From contig JAWLGJ010000072.1 in the NCBI GenBank assembly GCA_041685145.1, forward strand, positions 1 to 10,428: a stretch of DNA of 10,428 nt, in the 5' to 3' direction. Below are positions 1-5,933 of this stretch, in pieces. The translations under genes were made by a program, and so were the position numbers. The notes beneath the pieces are model-generated. The model was not told the origin of the DNA and searched no databases. It saw nothing but the letters and a program-made list of their open reading frames with translations. Each line of letters opens with the position of its first letter. Within the stretch, counting starts at the first letter, position 1. Origin of the DNA: JAWLGJ01 sp041685145 (lineage in GTDB: Bacteria; Pseudomonadota; Alphaproteobacteria; Rhodospirillales; Magnetospirillaceae).

Positions 1-152
1 CGCAAGTTGTCTGCGTGCGGCATGTCCCCCCCAGGATCGACTCAAGCACCTGCGCAGTCCCCGTCGCTTCGGTTGGACGCGTTCCCCCCATCGAGTTCAT
101 TCAAACTCTTCCAACCTTCTAGGGCAAGGGAAATTGCCCCGCGTGCGCCCGC
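1..152. other. Non-coding left flank with several short inverted repeats
   Basis: No convincing gene lies left of the paaY stop. Three inverted repeats are visible: GGTTGGA (71-77) with TCCAACC (110-116); nested inside it GAGTT (93-97) with AACTC (104-108); and GGGCAA (122-127) with TTGCCC (134-139), only 14 nt past the paaY stop. The last could be a 6-bp hairpin in the paaY transcript and may help end it, but no run of T follows on the minus strand, so a classical intrinsic terminator is not supported. The stretch could also be the control region of a gene outside the window. Confidence 0.35.
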
Positions 153-764
153 CTATTCCCGGCGCCCTTTCATCACATGCAAGGGGCTGATGGTGCCGCC
201 GTCGACGCGGCCGCGCCCGGCTTCCGGCGCGGCCAGCGGGTCGCAGGCGCGCAGGCCGTCGCGGCAGCGGCCGACCAGCCGCTGATACTCCGAACGCGAG
301 AACTCGCGCCAGGCCCGTTCCGTGTCCTTGACCGGGCGGAGCACGCGGGCCGGCACGCCCGCCGCCAGCATCCCGGCGGGGATTTCCGCCTCGGCCTTCA
401 CGAAGGACAGCGCCGCCACGATGGCGTCGTCGCCCACCACCGCGGCGTCGTTGACGACGGCGTTCATGCCGACGAGGGCGTTGCGGCCGATGGTGCAGCA
501 GTGCAGGACGGCGCCGTGACCGACGCTGGCGCCCGGGCCGACGACCGTGTCCCAGGCGGGGTAGCCGTGGACGATGCAGTTGTCCTGGACATTGCAGCCC
601 TCGCCGAGGACCAGGCGGCCGAAATCGCCGCGCAACGAGGCGCCGGGGCCGACATAGCAGCCGGCTCCGACGATGACGTCGCCGATCAGGACCGCAGTGG
701 GATGCACGAAGGCCGAAGGATCCACCACCGGCCGCACGCCGTCCAACTCGTACACGAAAACCAT
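153..764 (-). CDS. paaY: PaaY-like hexapeptide-repeat thioesterase / gamma-carbonic anhydrase family protein
   Basis: The 203-residue product is a left-handed beta-helix protein of the gamma-carbonic anhydrase superfamily. Imperfect hexapeptide repeats run from about residue 19 to 135 (PTAVLIGDVIVGAGCYVG and similar). Probable metal ligands are His66 (in IVHGYP), His83 and His88 (GHGAVLHC, the family H-x4-H spacing); Arg45 and Asp47 sit in LRGDFG. The helical tail with EYQRLVGRC and a following DPLA is typical of PaaY, and E. coli PaaY is of similar length. PaaY is an accessory protein of aerobic phenylacetyl-CoA degradation and has been described as a thioesterase that releases CoA from dead-end ring intermediates. 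I start at the ATG at 764 (MVFVYELDG), where homology begins; the 41-residue upstream extension runs into the promoter region. The ribosome site is weak (GGGG, 6 nt before the ATG). It is divergent from the paaI-like gene. A plain gamma-class carbonic anhydrase is the main alternative. Confidence 0.85.
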   Translation of the reverse strand: MVFVYELDGVRPVVDPSAFVHPTAVLIGDVIVGAGCYVGPGASLRGDFGRLVLGEGCNVQDNCIVHGYPAWDTVVGPGASVGHGAVLHCCTIGRNALVGMNAVVNDAAVVGDDAIVAALSFVKAEAEIPAGMLAAGVPARVLRPVKDTERAWREFSRSEYQRLVGRCRDGLRACDPLAAPEAGRGRVDGGTISPLHVMKGRRE

Positions 765-795
765 GACCACCCCGTTTGCGCCACACACTCGGCTC

Positions 796-824
796 AATCT
801 AAGGGAAGCGCTGCCGGCTGTCAT
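796..824 (-). promoter_or_regulatory. Putative sigma70-type promoter for paaY
   Basis: Read on the minus strand, ATGACA (824-819, five of six to TTGACA) is followed after exactly 17 nt by TAGATT (801-796, four of six to TATAAT). Transcription would begin near 789, leaving a leader of about 25 nt before the paaY ATG at 764. Seen by eye only; no expression data. Confidence 0.45.
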
Positions 825-848
825 CGTGCCGCTGCGGCGGCGGCTGCT

Positions 849-877
849 TTGACAGCAGGGGGGCGGGGCGCCAAAAT
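849..877 (+). promoter_or_regulatory. Putative sigma70-type promoter for paaI
   Basis: A perfect TTGACA (849-854) is followed after 17 nt by CAAAAT (872-877, four of six to TATAAT). Predicted initiation near 884 would give a leader of about 20 nt containing the AGGAG ribosome site. The -35 box is also spanned by a short inverted repeat, CTGCT (844-848) and AGCAG (854-858). Its TGACAGC occurs inverted at 817-823, over the paaY -35 box, which mainly reflects the shared -35 consensus. Confidence 0.5.
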
Positions 878-885
878 CGCCCCGC
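863..885. promoter_or_regulatory. Perfect inverted repeat over the paaI -10 box (candidate operator)
   Basis: GCGGGGCG (863-870) and CGCCCCGC (878-885) form a perfect 8-bp inverted repeat around a 7-bp centre that contains the predicted -10 hexamer of paaI. A dimeric repressor bound here would block that promoter directly. The site also covers the predicted paaI start point, but lies upstream of the paaY promoter. The regulator is unknown. A chance GC-rich hairpin is possible in DNA of this composition. Confidence 0.4.
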
Positions 886-889
886 AATC

Positions 890-894
890 AGGAG
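890..894 (+). promoter_or_regulatory. Ribosome binding site deciding the TTG start of paaI
   Basis: AGGAG lies 8 nt before the TTG at 903. No ATG or GTG suits the conserved N-terminus: the next in-frame one is inside the protein, at residue 21. This site therefore fixes the start at TTG. Confidence 0.65.
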
Positions 895-902
895 CGACGA
901 CC

Positions 903-1352
903 TTGAACGATAGTGTCAGCGAGACCGATCCGCAGGCCCTGGCCGAGGCGGTGGGGCGGGTCATGTACGCCCAGGACGGCGCGGTGCGGGAACTGGGGAT
1001 CGAGCTGGAATCGGTCGGCCCCGGCCGCGCCCGCATGGGCATGTGGGTGACGGCCAGCATGACCAACGGCCACGGCACCTGCCACGGCGGCGTCATCTTC
1101 ACCCTTGCCGACGCCTGCTTCGCCTATGCGTGCAACAGCTACAACGTCGTGGCGGTAGCCGCCGGCTGCGACATCACCTTTCCCACCGCCGCCCGGCCGG
1201 GCGACCGCCTGACGGCGGTGGCGGAGGAAAAGCACCTGAAAGGGCGCAACGGCGTCTATGACGTGACGGTGACCAACCAGCGGGGGGAGGTGGTGGCGAT
1301 GTTCCGCGGCCATGCGCGGCGGCTGCGCGATTCCGTCATTCCCACCGGCTGA
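903..1352 (+). CDS. paaI: PaaI-like hydroxyphenylacetyl-CoA thioesterase
   Basis: A 149-residue single hot-dog-fold thioesterase close in length to E. coli PaaI (140). The signature NGHGTCHGG (55-63) leads into FTLADACFAYACNS (66-79). Asp70 matches the catalytic Asp61 of E. coli PaaI, and the HGGxxFxLADxxFAYACNS pattern is characteristic. The family is tetrameric and cytosolic; it hydrolyses ring-hydroxylated phenylacetyl-CoA thioesters and is thought to rescue CoA when phenylacetate degradation stalls. The start is a TTG with AGGAG 8 nt upstream. The same frame stays open far upstream (to 177), but that part is antisense to paaY and is not coding. The gene diverges from paaY, and its last 17 nt overlap the end of the convergent hda. 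Other phenylacetate genes are absent from the window, so the substrate is inferred from family and partner. Confidence 0.87.
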   Translation: MNDSVSETDPQALAEAVGRVMYAQDGAVRELGIELESVGPGRARMGMWVTASMTNGHGTCHGGVIFTLADACFAYACNSYNVVAVAAGCDITFPTAARPGDRLTAVAEEKHLKGRNGVYDVTVTNQRGEVVAMFRGHARRLRDSVIPTG

Positions 1353-2007
1353 GCACGTCGCGGATCAGGGGCACGGTCACGTCGCGCCGCTCCGCCAGGG
1401 CGCGCGTGTCGATGGCGTCGACGACGCGCCGTGCGGCGCTGTAGGAGCGTTCGATGCGCCGGCCGATATAGGCGATGACCTCTTCGCCGACCCTGAGCTG
1501 GCGGTCGGCGAACAGCTTGACCAGCAGCGCCGCCATGAGGGCGTCGTCGGGCTCGCGCAACGCCGCCGCCGGTGCGGCCAACAGGCGCGAGCGCAGGTCC
1601 GGCAATCGCACCCCCCAGCGCGCCGGCGGCGCGGAGGCGGTCAGCAACAAGCCGCCGCCGGCTTCGCGGGCGGCGTTGACGAGGTGCAGCAGGCGCTCCT
1701 CGTCGGGGGCGGCGTCGGCGTCGTCCAGCGCCAGCGCGGGGTGCCGTGCCATCAGGGCGAGGGCGTCCTCCCGCGGCGGGTGCGTGGCGAACACCGCGGC
1801 GCCGCTGGCGTGGGCGAAAACCTGCGCCAGATGGCTTTTACCGCTGCCGGGCGGGCCATAGACGATCAGCGCCGGCCCCGGCCAGTCGGGCCAGCGGTCG
1901 ATCCACTCCACCGCCTCGGCGTTGGCCGGCGTCACCAGGAAGTCCTCGCGCCCCAGGGCGGCGCGGTGGTGGCGGACGTCGAGGGTAAGCTGGGCCTCAG
2001 ACGCCAT
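1336..2007 (-). CDS. hdaA: Hda (HdaA): DnaA-related AAA+ regulator of replication initiation
   Basis: A 223-residue AAA+ domain without the helix-turn-helix DNA-binding domain of DnaA, as expected for Hda. Near the N-terminus, QLTLDV (6-11) resembles the beta-clamp-binding peptide of Hda. Walker A is GPPGSGKS (51-58), Walker B LALDDAD (92-98), sensor 1 lies in LLLTASAPP (120-128), the arginine-finger box is LPDLRSRL (135-142, Arg141), and a sensor-2 helix is at about 187-200 (RSYSAARRVVDAID). Hda bound to the DNA-loaded sliding clamp stimulates ATP hydrolysis by DnaA and so prevents re-initiation (RIDA). I choose the ATG at 2007, with GGAG 8 nt upstream; it overlaps the end of the perM-like gene by 11 nt, suggesting coupled translation. 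Longer starts give an unsupported tail inside that gene. Its end overlaps paaI by 17 nt. In many relatives ppk follows hda; here the convergent paaI sits there. Confidence 0.88.
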   Translation of the reverse strand: MASEAQLTLDVRHHRAALGREDFLVTPANAEAVEWIDRWPDWPGPALIVYGPPGSGKSHLAQVFAHASGAAVFATHPPREDALALMARHPALALDDADAAPDEERLLHLVNAAREAGGGLLLTASAPPARWGVRLPDLRSRLLAAPAAALREPDDALMAALLVKLFADRQLRVGEEVIAYIGRRIERSYSAARRVVDAIDTRALAERRDVTVPLIRDVLSRWE

Positions 2008-3100
2008 CGCTTTCGCTCCGCGCCGGAGCCGCATCGTCGGGGTCGCCCGCGCCCCCATACAATTCGCTGTCGAGATAGCGCCCGAGGGCGAAGCGGACCA
2101 GCACCCCGATCACCGCCGCAACCGGCACGGCCAGCAGCAGGCCCACGAAGCCGAACAGGCTGGCGCCGGCGAGCAGGGCGAAGATGACCCAGACCGGGTG
2201 CAGGCCGACGCGGCCGCCGACCAGGCGCGGGGTGAGGAAATTGCCCTCGATGATCTGGCCGGCCGCGAACACTCCCGCGACGACGGCCGGCAGAACCCAA
2301 TCGCCCGTCTGGGCATAGGCGAGCACCACCCCCAGCACGAATCCGGTGATGCTGCCCAGATAGGGGATGAAGGATATCAGCCCCGACAACAGCCCCACGA
2401 ACAGGCCCAGATTGAGCCCCGCGATCGTCAGCGCCACCGCGTAGAGTGTCCCCAGAACCAGGCAGACGGTGGCCTGGCCGCGCACGAACCCCGACAGCGT
2501 GCGGTCGATCTCGCGCAGTTGGGCGCGGATCACGTCGGCGTGGCGCCGGGGCAGGCAGGCGTCGATCCGCGCCACCATGTGGTCCCAGTCGCGCAATAGG
2601 TAGAAGGCGACGACCGGAGTGATGAAGACCAGCGACAACAGGTTGAACAGGGCGACGCCGCCGCCGACCACGCGCCCTAGCACATCCGCCGCCCATCCCG
2701 CCGCCGCACCGGCGACGTCGGATGCCTGCGCCTGCAGGTCGCGCAGCGCCTCGTCGGTAAACAGCCGCTCCGCCGTCTCGATCAGCGGGGCCAGCGCCTG
2801 CGCCGCCGTCTCAAGATAGCTCGGCAAGTTATTGATGAACGCCAAGACCTGCGTCTGCAACACCGGCGCCAGCAACACCAGCAGCACCGTCAGCAGCACG
2901 AAGAACCCGCCGGTGATGAATATCGTCGCCATCAGCCGCGACAGCCCGCCGCGTTGCAGGCGGTCGGCCACCGGGTCGAGAAAATACGCCACCGCCATGC
3001 CGGCGACGAAGGGCAGCAGGATGTTGTTGAGCAGATACACCGCCGCCACGAACGCCGCGGCGGCGATCAGCCAGGGCCGCATCGGTCGATCAGGCGTCAA
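1997..3100 (-). CDS. AI-2E family transporter (PerM/TqsA-like integral membrane protein)
   Basis: A 367-residue membrane protein with the full AI-2E/UPF0118 pattern. Hydrophobic segments lie at about 9-41, 56-82, 146-168, 208-262, 268-287 and 302-338, with a soluble, partly helical region at 85-145. Family motifs are FYLLRDW (166-172), RTLSGFVRGQ (200-209), FIPYLGSITG (244-253) and the conserved C-terminal block GNFLTPRLVGGRVGLHP (286-302). Members include permeases for the quorum signal AI-2 (TqsA) and proposed Na+/H+ antiporters; PerM itself has no firm substrate, so none is assigned here. The start is read as TTG at 3100 with GGAG (3112-3109) 8 nt upstream, overlapping the preceding gene by 11 nt. 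The ATG at 3082 would start six residues later but has no Shine-Dalgarno. The acidic C-terminal tail overlaps the start of hda. Confidence 0.9.
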   Translation of the reverse strand: MTPDRPMRPWLIAAAAFVAAVYLLNNILLPFVAGMAVAYFLDPVADRLQRGGLSRLMATIFITGGFFVLLTVLLVLLAPVLQTQVLAFINNLPSYLETAAQALAPLIETAERLFTDEALRDLQAQASDVAGAAAGWAADVLGRVVGGGVALFNLLSLVFITPVVAFYLLRDWDHMVARIDACLPRRHADVIRAQLREIDRTLSGFVRGQATVCLVLGTLYAVALTIAGLNLGLFVGLLSGLISFIPYLGSITGFVLGVVLAYAQTGDWVLPAVVAGVFAAGQIIEGNFLTPRLVGGRVGLHPVWVIFALLAGASLFGFVGLLLAVPVAAVIGVLVRFALGRYLDSELYGGAGDPDDAAPARSESDGV

Positions 3101-3656
3101 TGCCGCCGCTCCGGGCAGCGCCGACGCTCGCGCGCAGCCGCGCGAGATAGGCGAGGCCGGAGCCGACGGTGGTCGCCGCCACCACCCAGATCAGCATCGC
3201 CACCAGACCGGGGTCGGCGAAAGCGAACGCCTCGCGCATCAACACCGTCACCGCCAGCATGATCTGCATCAGGGTGTTCGCCTTGCTGAGCAACAGGGGT
3301 CGGACGTGACGGGCGTGGCCCACCAGATAGAGCCGCAGCGCCACCGCCACGATGAGCAGGTCGCGCGTCACCACCAGCGCCGCCAGCCACACCGGAATGT
3401 CGCCGCGCCAGGCGAGCATGACATAGCTGCCCACCAGCAAGGCCTTGTCGGCGGCCGGGTCCAGCCAGGCGCCGAGGACGCTGCGCGCCTTGAGAACGCG
3501 GGCGAGGAAGCCGTCAACCGCATCGCTGACCGCCGCCACCACGAACAGCCAGAAAGCCTCGGCCATGCGGTCCTCGGCCATGAAGTAGAGGGCGGCGGGC
3601 ACACAGGCCAGGCGGCCGATGGTGACCGCATTGGGGATGGTCACAATATAGCTCAC
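3090..3656 (-). CDS. CDP-alcohol phosphatidyltransferase, mitochondrial-type cardiolipin synthase-like
   Basis: A 188-residue integral membrane enzyme with an exact CDP-alcohol phosphotransferase motif, D-x2-DG-x2-AR-x8-G-x3-D-x3-D: Asp45, Asp48, Gly49, Ala52, Arg53, Gly62, Asp66, Asp70. These aspartates bind the metals and CDP-diacylglycerol. Several hydrophobic helices are expected (about 9-27, 31-45, 70-82, 87-110, 128-141, 151-170). The default label would be PgsA (phosphatidylglycerophosphate synthase). However, DIPVWLAALVVTRDLL (86-101) and SKANTLMQ (124-131) look to me more like eukaryotic cardiolipin synthase (IPV, RDVMLI, SKVNTAVQ) than like PgsA (GKxKT). If so, it would join phosphatidylglycerol and CDP-diacylglycerol into cardiolipin. 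The start is GTG at 3656, overlapping the upstream stop as GTGA, with GGGG just upstream. The enzyme class is secure; the exact product is not. Confidence 0.85.
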   Translation of the reverse strand: MSYIVTIPNAVTIGRLACVPAALYFMAEDRMAEAFWLFVVAAVSDAVDGFLARVLKARSVLGAWLDPAADKALLVGSYVMLAWRGDIPVWLAALVVTRDLLIVAVALRLYLVGHARHVRPLLLSKANTLMQIMLAVTVLMREAFAFADPGLVAMLIWVVAATTVGSGLAYLARLRASVGAARSGGIDA

Positions 3657-4771
3657 CGCAACCCCGCCGCCGTGTCGTCGGCCCGCAGCGTCCATCTTCC
3701 GTCGTCGGCGAGCACAAGGGCGAGGCCGCGACGCGCCAAAGCGTCAATCAGGTCGGCGGGCTCGCCGACATGGTCGAGTATCATCTGCGCCCGCTGGGTG
3801 CTGAGGCTGCTGACGCGATAGCCGTCGAGCAGCGACACCATATCCAGGCGCCGGCGCAGGGCGAGCCAGCTTTCCAGCCCCGCCAGCGGCGCCTCGACCA
3901 GCAGGCTGCCGCCGCGGTCGGCGGCAATGACGTTGCCGGCCTTATAGGCTTCGTCGACGGCCGCCGCCACGGTCTCGACGCCGCGCGCCATGAGGTTCTC
4001 GCGCGCCTCGTCCGCTTCCGCCGGCAGCGTCAGCCGCCGCACCGGCCGCGGCACGCTTGGACCGAACGGCGACAGGTCGAGCACCAGCGCCGCGGCGCCA
4101 TCGGTGCCGTCGTCCAGCCGCGCCGTCGCCACCAGCACATCGGCGACCCCGTAGCGGGCGGCGATGGCCTCCAGGGCCGTGCGTTCCATCAGCAGGGCCT
4201 GATCGGCCGAAATCGCCGCGAGGTCGGCCAACTCGCCCAGCGGCGCGTGTATGGGCACCAAGGCCCCGGCTGACCCGCGCGTCCAGGCGTCACGCCAGGG
4301 ATTGGGATCGCTCCACAGCACCGGCCCGGCCTCGGCGATGAACACCGGCAGCACCAGCAGGGGTTCGTCGCGCCCCTCGGCATAGGGCACCCCGGCGCCG
4401 CGCAGGAACTCGCGCACTGCATCGCCTTTGAAGCGGACGCCGAGCGAGGCGATGTAGCGCACACTGGAAGCCTTTTCGTCCGAAACCGCCACGTCGCGAA
4501 CCATCGGCACGATGTCCTCGACGGCGAGGTCCGGTACCTGGTCGCGCGCCGCTTCCGGCACCAACCGTGCCATCAGGCGCTGAAAGGCCTCGTATTGGCC
4601 GGCGGCGAAGGCACGGTCCCGTGCCTGGGCGGCGTTGTCGGCACGGACATCGACCTCGATGCCGCGCACCGTGAAAGCGGCGTCGCCGCCCTGGGCGTGG
4701 GCGGCGGCAGCGGGAAGCACGAGCAGGAACAGCAGCGCGAGAAGCCCGGTCGGGCGGCGGCGATGAGGCAT
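3653..4771 (-). CDS. Exported DUF2066 domain protein
   Basis: A 372-residue protein with a clear Sec signal peptide: basic HRRR (3-6), a leucine/alanine core (10-24) and probable cleavage after AHA (24-26). The mature part starts with AAFTVRGIEVDVRADNAAQARDRAF, and the arrangement matches proteins known only as DUF2066. These occur in proteobacteria next to the same lipid enzyme and permease genes. There are no obvious catalytic motifs, lipobox or later membrane helix, so a soluble periplasmic protein is expected. It is the first gene of the minus-strand operon and diverges from purM. The ATG at 4771 has GGGA 9 nt upstream. The final 4 nt are shared with the next gene (GTGA). The function is unknown; a cell-envelope role is only a guess from its companions. 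Confidence 0.82.
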   Translation of the reverse strand: MPHRRRPTGLLALLFLLVLPAAAAHAQGGDAAFTVRGIEVDVRADNAAQARDRAFAAGQYEAFQRLMARLVPEAARDQVPDLAVEDIVPMVRDVAVSDEKASSVRYIASLGVRFKGDAVREFLRGAGVPYAEGRDEPLLVLPVFIAEAGPVLWSDPNPWRDAWTRGSAGALVPIHAPLGELADLAAISADQALLMERTALEAIAARYGVADVLVATARLDDGTDGAAALVLDLSPFGPSVPRPVRRLTLPAEADEARENLMARGVETVAAAVDEAYKAGNVIAADRGGSLLVEAPLAGLESWLALRRRLDMVSLLDGYRVSSLSTQRAQMILDHVGEPADLIDALARRGLALVLADDGRWTLRADDTAAGLR

Positions 4772-4798
4772 TGAAAAGCGTCCCGAATGCAGTATCTT
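4771..4798 (+). promoter_or_regulatory. Possible purM promoter
   Basis: TTGAAA (4771-4776, five of six to TTGACA) and TATCTT (4793-4798, four of six to TATAAT) are 16 nt apart on the plus strand. Initiation near 4805 would leave a leader of about 50 nt before the purM start. The -35 box overlaps the first base of the divergent DUF2066 gene. No equally good promoter for that gene was found in the 82-nt gap; GATACT (minus strand, 4797-4792) is a weak -10 candidate. Confidence 0.3.
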
Positions 4799-4844
4799 CG
4801 CCCCACTCTGTTTAGGGCGCCCACCTTAGCACGTTCAAGTCTGC

Positions 4845-4853
4845 GAGGAAGCC
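4845..4853 (+). promoter_or_regulatory. Ribosome binding site before the ATT start candidate of purM
   Basis: GAGGAAG (4845-4851) sits just before ATT at 4854. The AGGA core is 4 nt from that codon, which is short. A second AGGA (4869-4872) stands 8 nt before CTG at 4881. These two sites are the only ones positioned to start a protein that keeps the conserved PurM N-terminus. Confidence 0.4.
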
Positions 4854-5933
4854 ATTAGCAATCCGGATAGGACCAAAGGGCTGACCTACAAGGAGTCAGG
4901 CGTCGATATCGATGCCGGCGACGCGCTGGTGCAGGCGATCAAGCCCCTGGCGAAGTCGACGGCGCGGCCGGGCTCCGAGGCCGGCCTAGGCGGTTTCGGC
5001 GCCGTCTTCGACCTGAAGGCCGCCGGTTTCATCGATCCCCTTCTGATCACCACCACCGACGGCGTCGGCACCAAGCTCAAGGTCGCCATCGCGGCCGGGC
5101 GCCACGACACCGTCGGCATCGACCTCGTCGCCATGTGCGTCAACGACCTGGTGGTGCAGGGCGCCGAGCCGCTGATCTTTCTCGACTACTACGCCACCGG
5201 CCGCCTGGAGGTCGAAACCGCCCGCGACATCGTTGCCGGCATCGCCACCGGCTGCCGTATGGCCGCCTGCGCGCTGGCCGGGGGCGAAACCGCCGAAATG
5301 CCCGGCATGTATGCCGAGGGCGAATACGACCTGGCGGGGTTCGCCCTGGGCGCGGTCGAGCGCGGTCATCTGATCACCGGCGCCGGCATCCGGCCGGGCG
5401 ACGTGGTGCTGGGGCTGGGCTCCAGCGGCATCCATTCCAACGGCTATTCGCTGGTGCGCCGGGTGGTCGAGCGCCAGGGCCTGGACTACCACGGCCCGGC
5501 GCCGTTCGATTCCTCCCGCACCCTGGGCGAGGCGTTGTTGGCGCCGACCCGCATCTATGTCGCCGCGGCGCTGGCGGTGGTACGGGCCGGGCTGGCCAAG
5601 GGGCTGGCGCACATCACCGGCGGCGGCCTGACCGAGAACCTGCCGCGGGTGCTGCCCGTCGGTACCGCCGCCGAGATCGACTCCGCCGCCTGGGACTTGC
5701 CGCCGATCTTCGCCTGGCTGGCCGAGGCCGGCGACATCGCCGCCGACGAGATGGCGCGCACATTCAACTGCGGCATCGGCATGGCGGTGGTGGTCGACGC
5801 CGACAAGGCCGAGGACGCCGAACGCCTGCTGCGCCACACCGGCGAAACCGTTCACCGCATCGGGCGTATCGTCGAGGTTTCGCCGAACGCCCCGCGGTGC
5901 CGGGTGCTGAACGCCGAGGAGAGATGGCGATGA
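4854..5933 (+). CDS. purM: Phosphoribosylformylglycinamidine cyclo-ligase (AIR synthetase), non-canonical start
   Basis: PurM closes the imidazole ring of FGAM with ATP to give aminoimidazole ribonucleotide, in the cytosol, in de novo purine synthesis. The sequence is strongly conserved: YKESGVDIDAG (12-22), GGFGA (46-50), TTDGVGTKLK (67-76), HDTVGIDLVAMCVNDLVVQGAEP (84-106), GGETAEMPGMY (about 143-153), HSNGYSLVR and APTRIYV. It is about 359 residues from ATT (345 in E. coli). The frame is open back to a TAG at 4827, yet holds no ATG, GTG or TTG before GTG at 4929, and starting there would delete the conserved YKESGVDIDAG block. I therefore favour ATT at 4854, giving an N-terminus SNPDRTKGLTYKESG like those of relatives, or CTG at 4881. 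The gene shares ATGA with purN. Confidence 0.93.
   Translation: MSNPDRTKGLTYKESGVDIDAGDALVQAIKPLAKSTARPGSEAGLGGFGAVFDLKAAGFIDPLLITTTDGVGTKLKVAIAAGRHDTVGIDLVAMCVNDLVVQGAEPLIFLDYYATGRLEVETARDIVAGIATGCRMAACALAGGETAEMPGMYAEGEYDLAGFALGAVERGHLITGAGIRPGDVVLGLGSSGIHSNGYSLVRRVVERQGLDYHGPAPFDSSRTLGEALLAPTRIYVAAALAVVRAGLAKGLAHITGGGLTENLPRVLPVGTAAEIDSAAWDLPPIFAWLAEAGDIAADEMARTFNCGIGMAVVVDADKAEDAERLLRHTGETVHRIGRIVEVSPNAPRCRVLNAEERWR
5916..5921 (+). promoter_or_regulatory. Ribosome binding site choosing the purN start
   Basis: GAGGAG lies 8 nt before the ATG at 5930 but only 2 nt before the in-frame ATG at 5924. This favours 5930, which also gives the usual ATGA coupling with purM. Confidence 0.6.

Noticed and set aside
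122..139. Intrinsic terminator after paaY
   Set aside because: The stem is only 6 bp and no U-tract follows on the minus strand, so it is kept only as an inverted repeat.
177..902. Long plus-strand open frame continuous with paaI
   Set aside because: It is antisense to paaY, has low-complexity Ala/Asp/His-rich composition, and the paaI ribosome site and family start at 903 show that coding begins there.
1312..2599. Plus-strand open frames opposite hda and the permease gene
   Set aside because: Composition (Gln, His, Arg, Ala-rich) is that of a reverse-complement frame; the minus strand gives conserved AAA+ and AI-2E motifs.
5924..5929. ATG at 5924 as the purN start
   Set aside because: It lies 2 nt from GAGGAG, too close, while the ATG at 5930 has 8-nt spacing and the ATGA overlap.
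4929..5933. GTG at 4929 as the purM start
   Set aside because: It would remove the conserved YKESGVDIDAG segment that is clearly encoded just upstream in the same open frame, and the preceding bases lack a good ribosome site.
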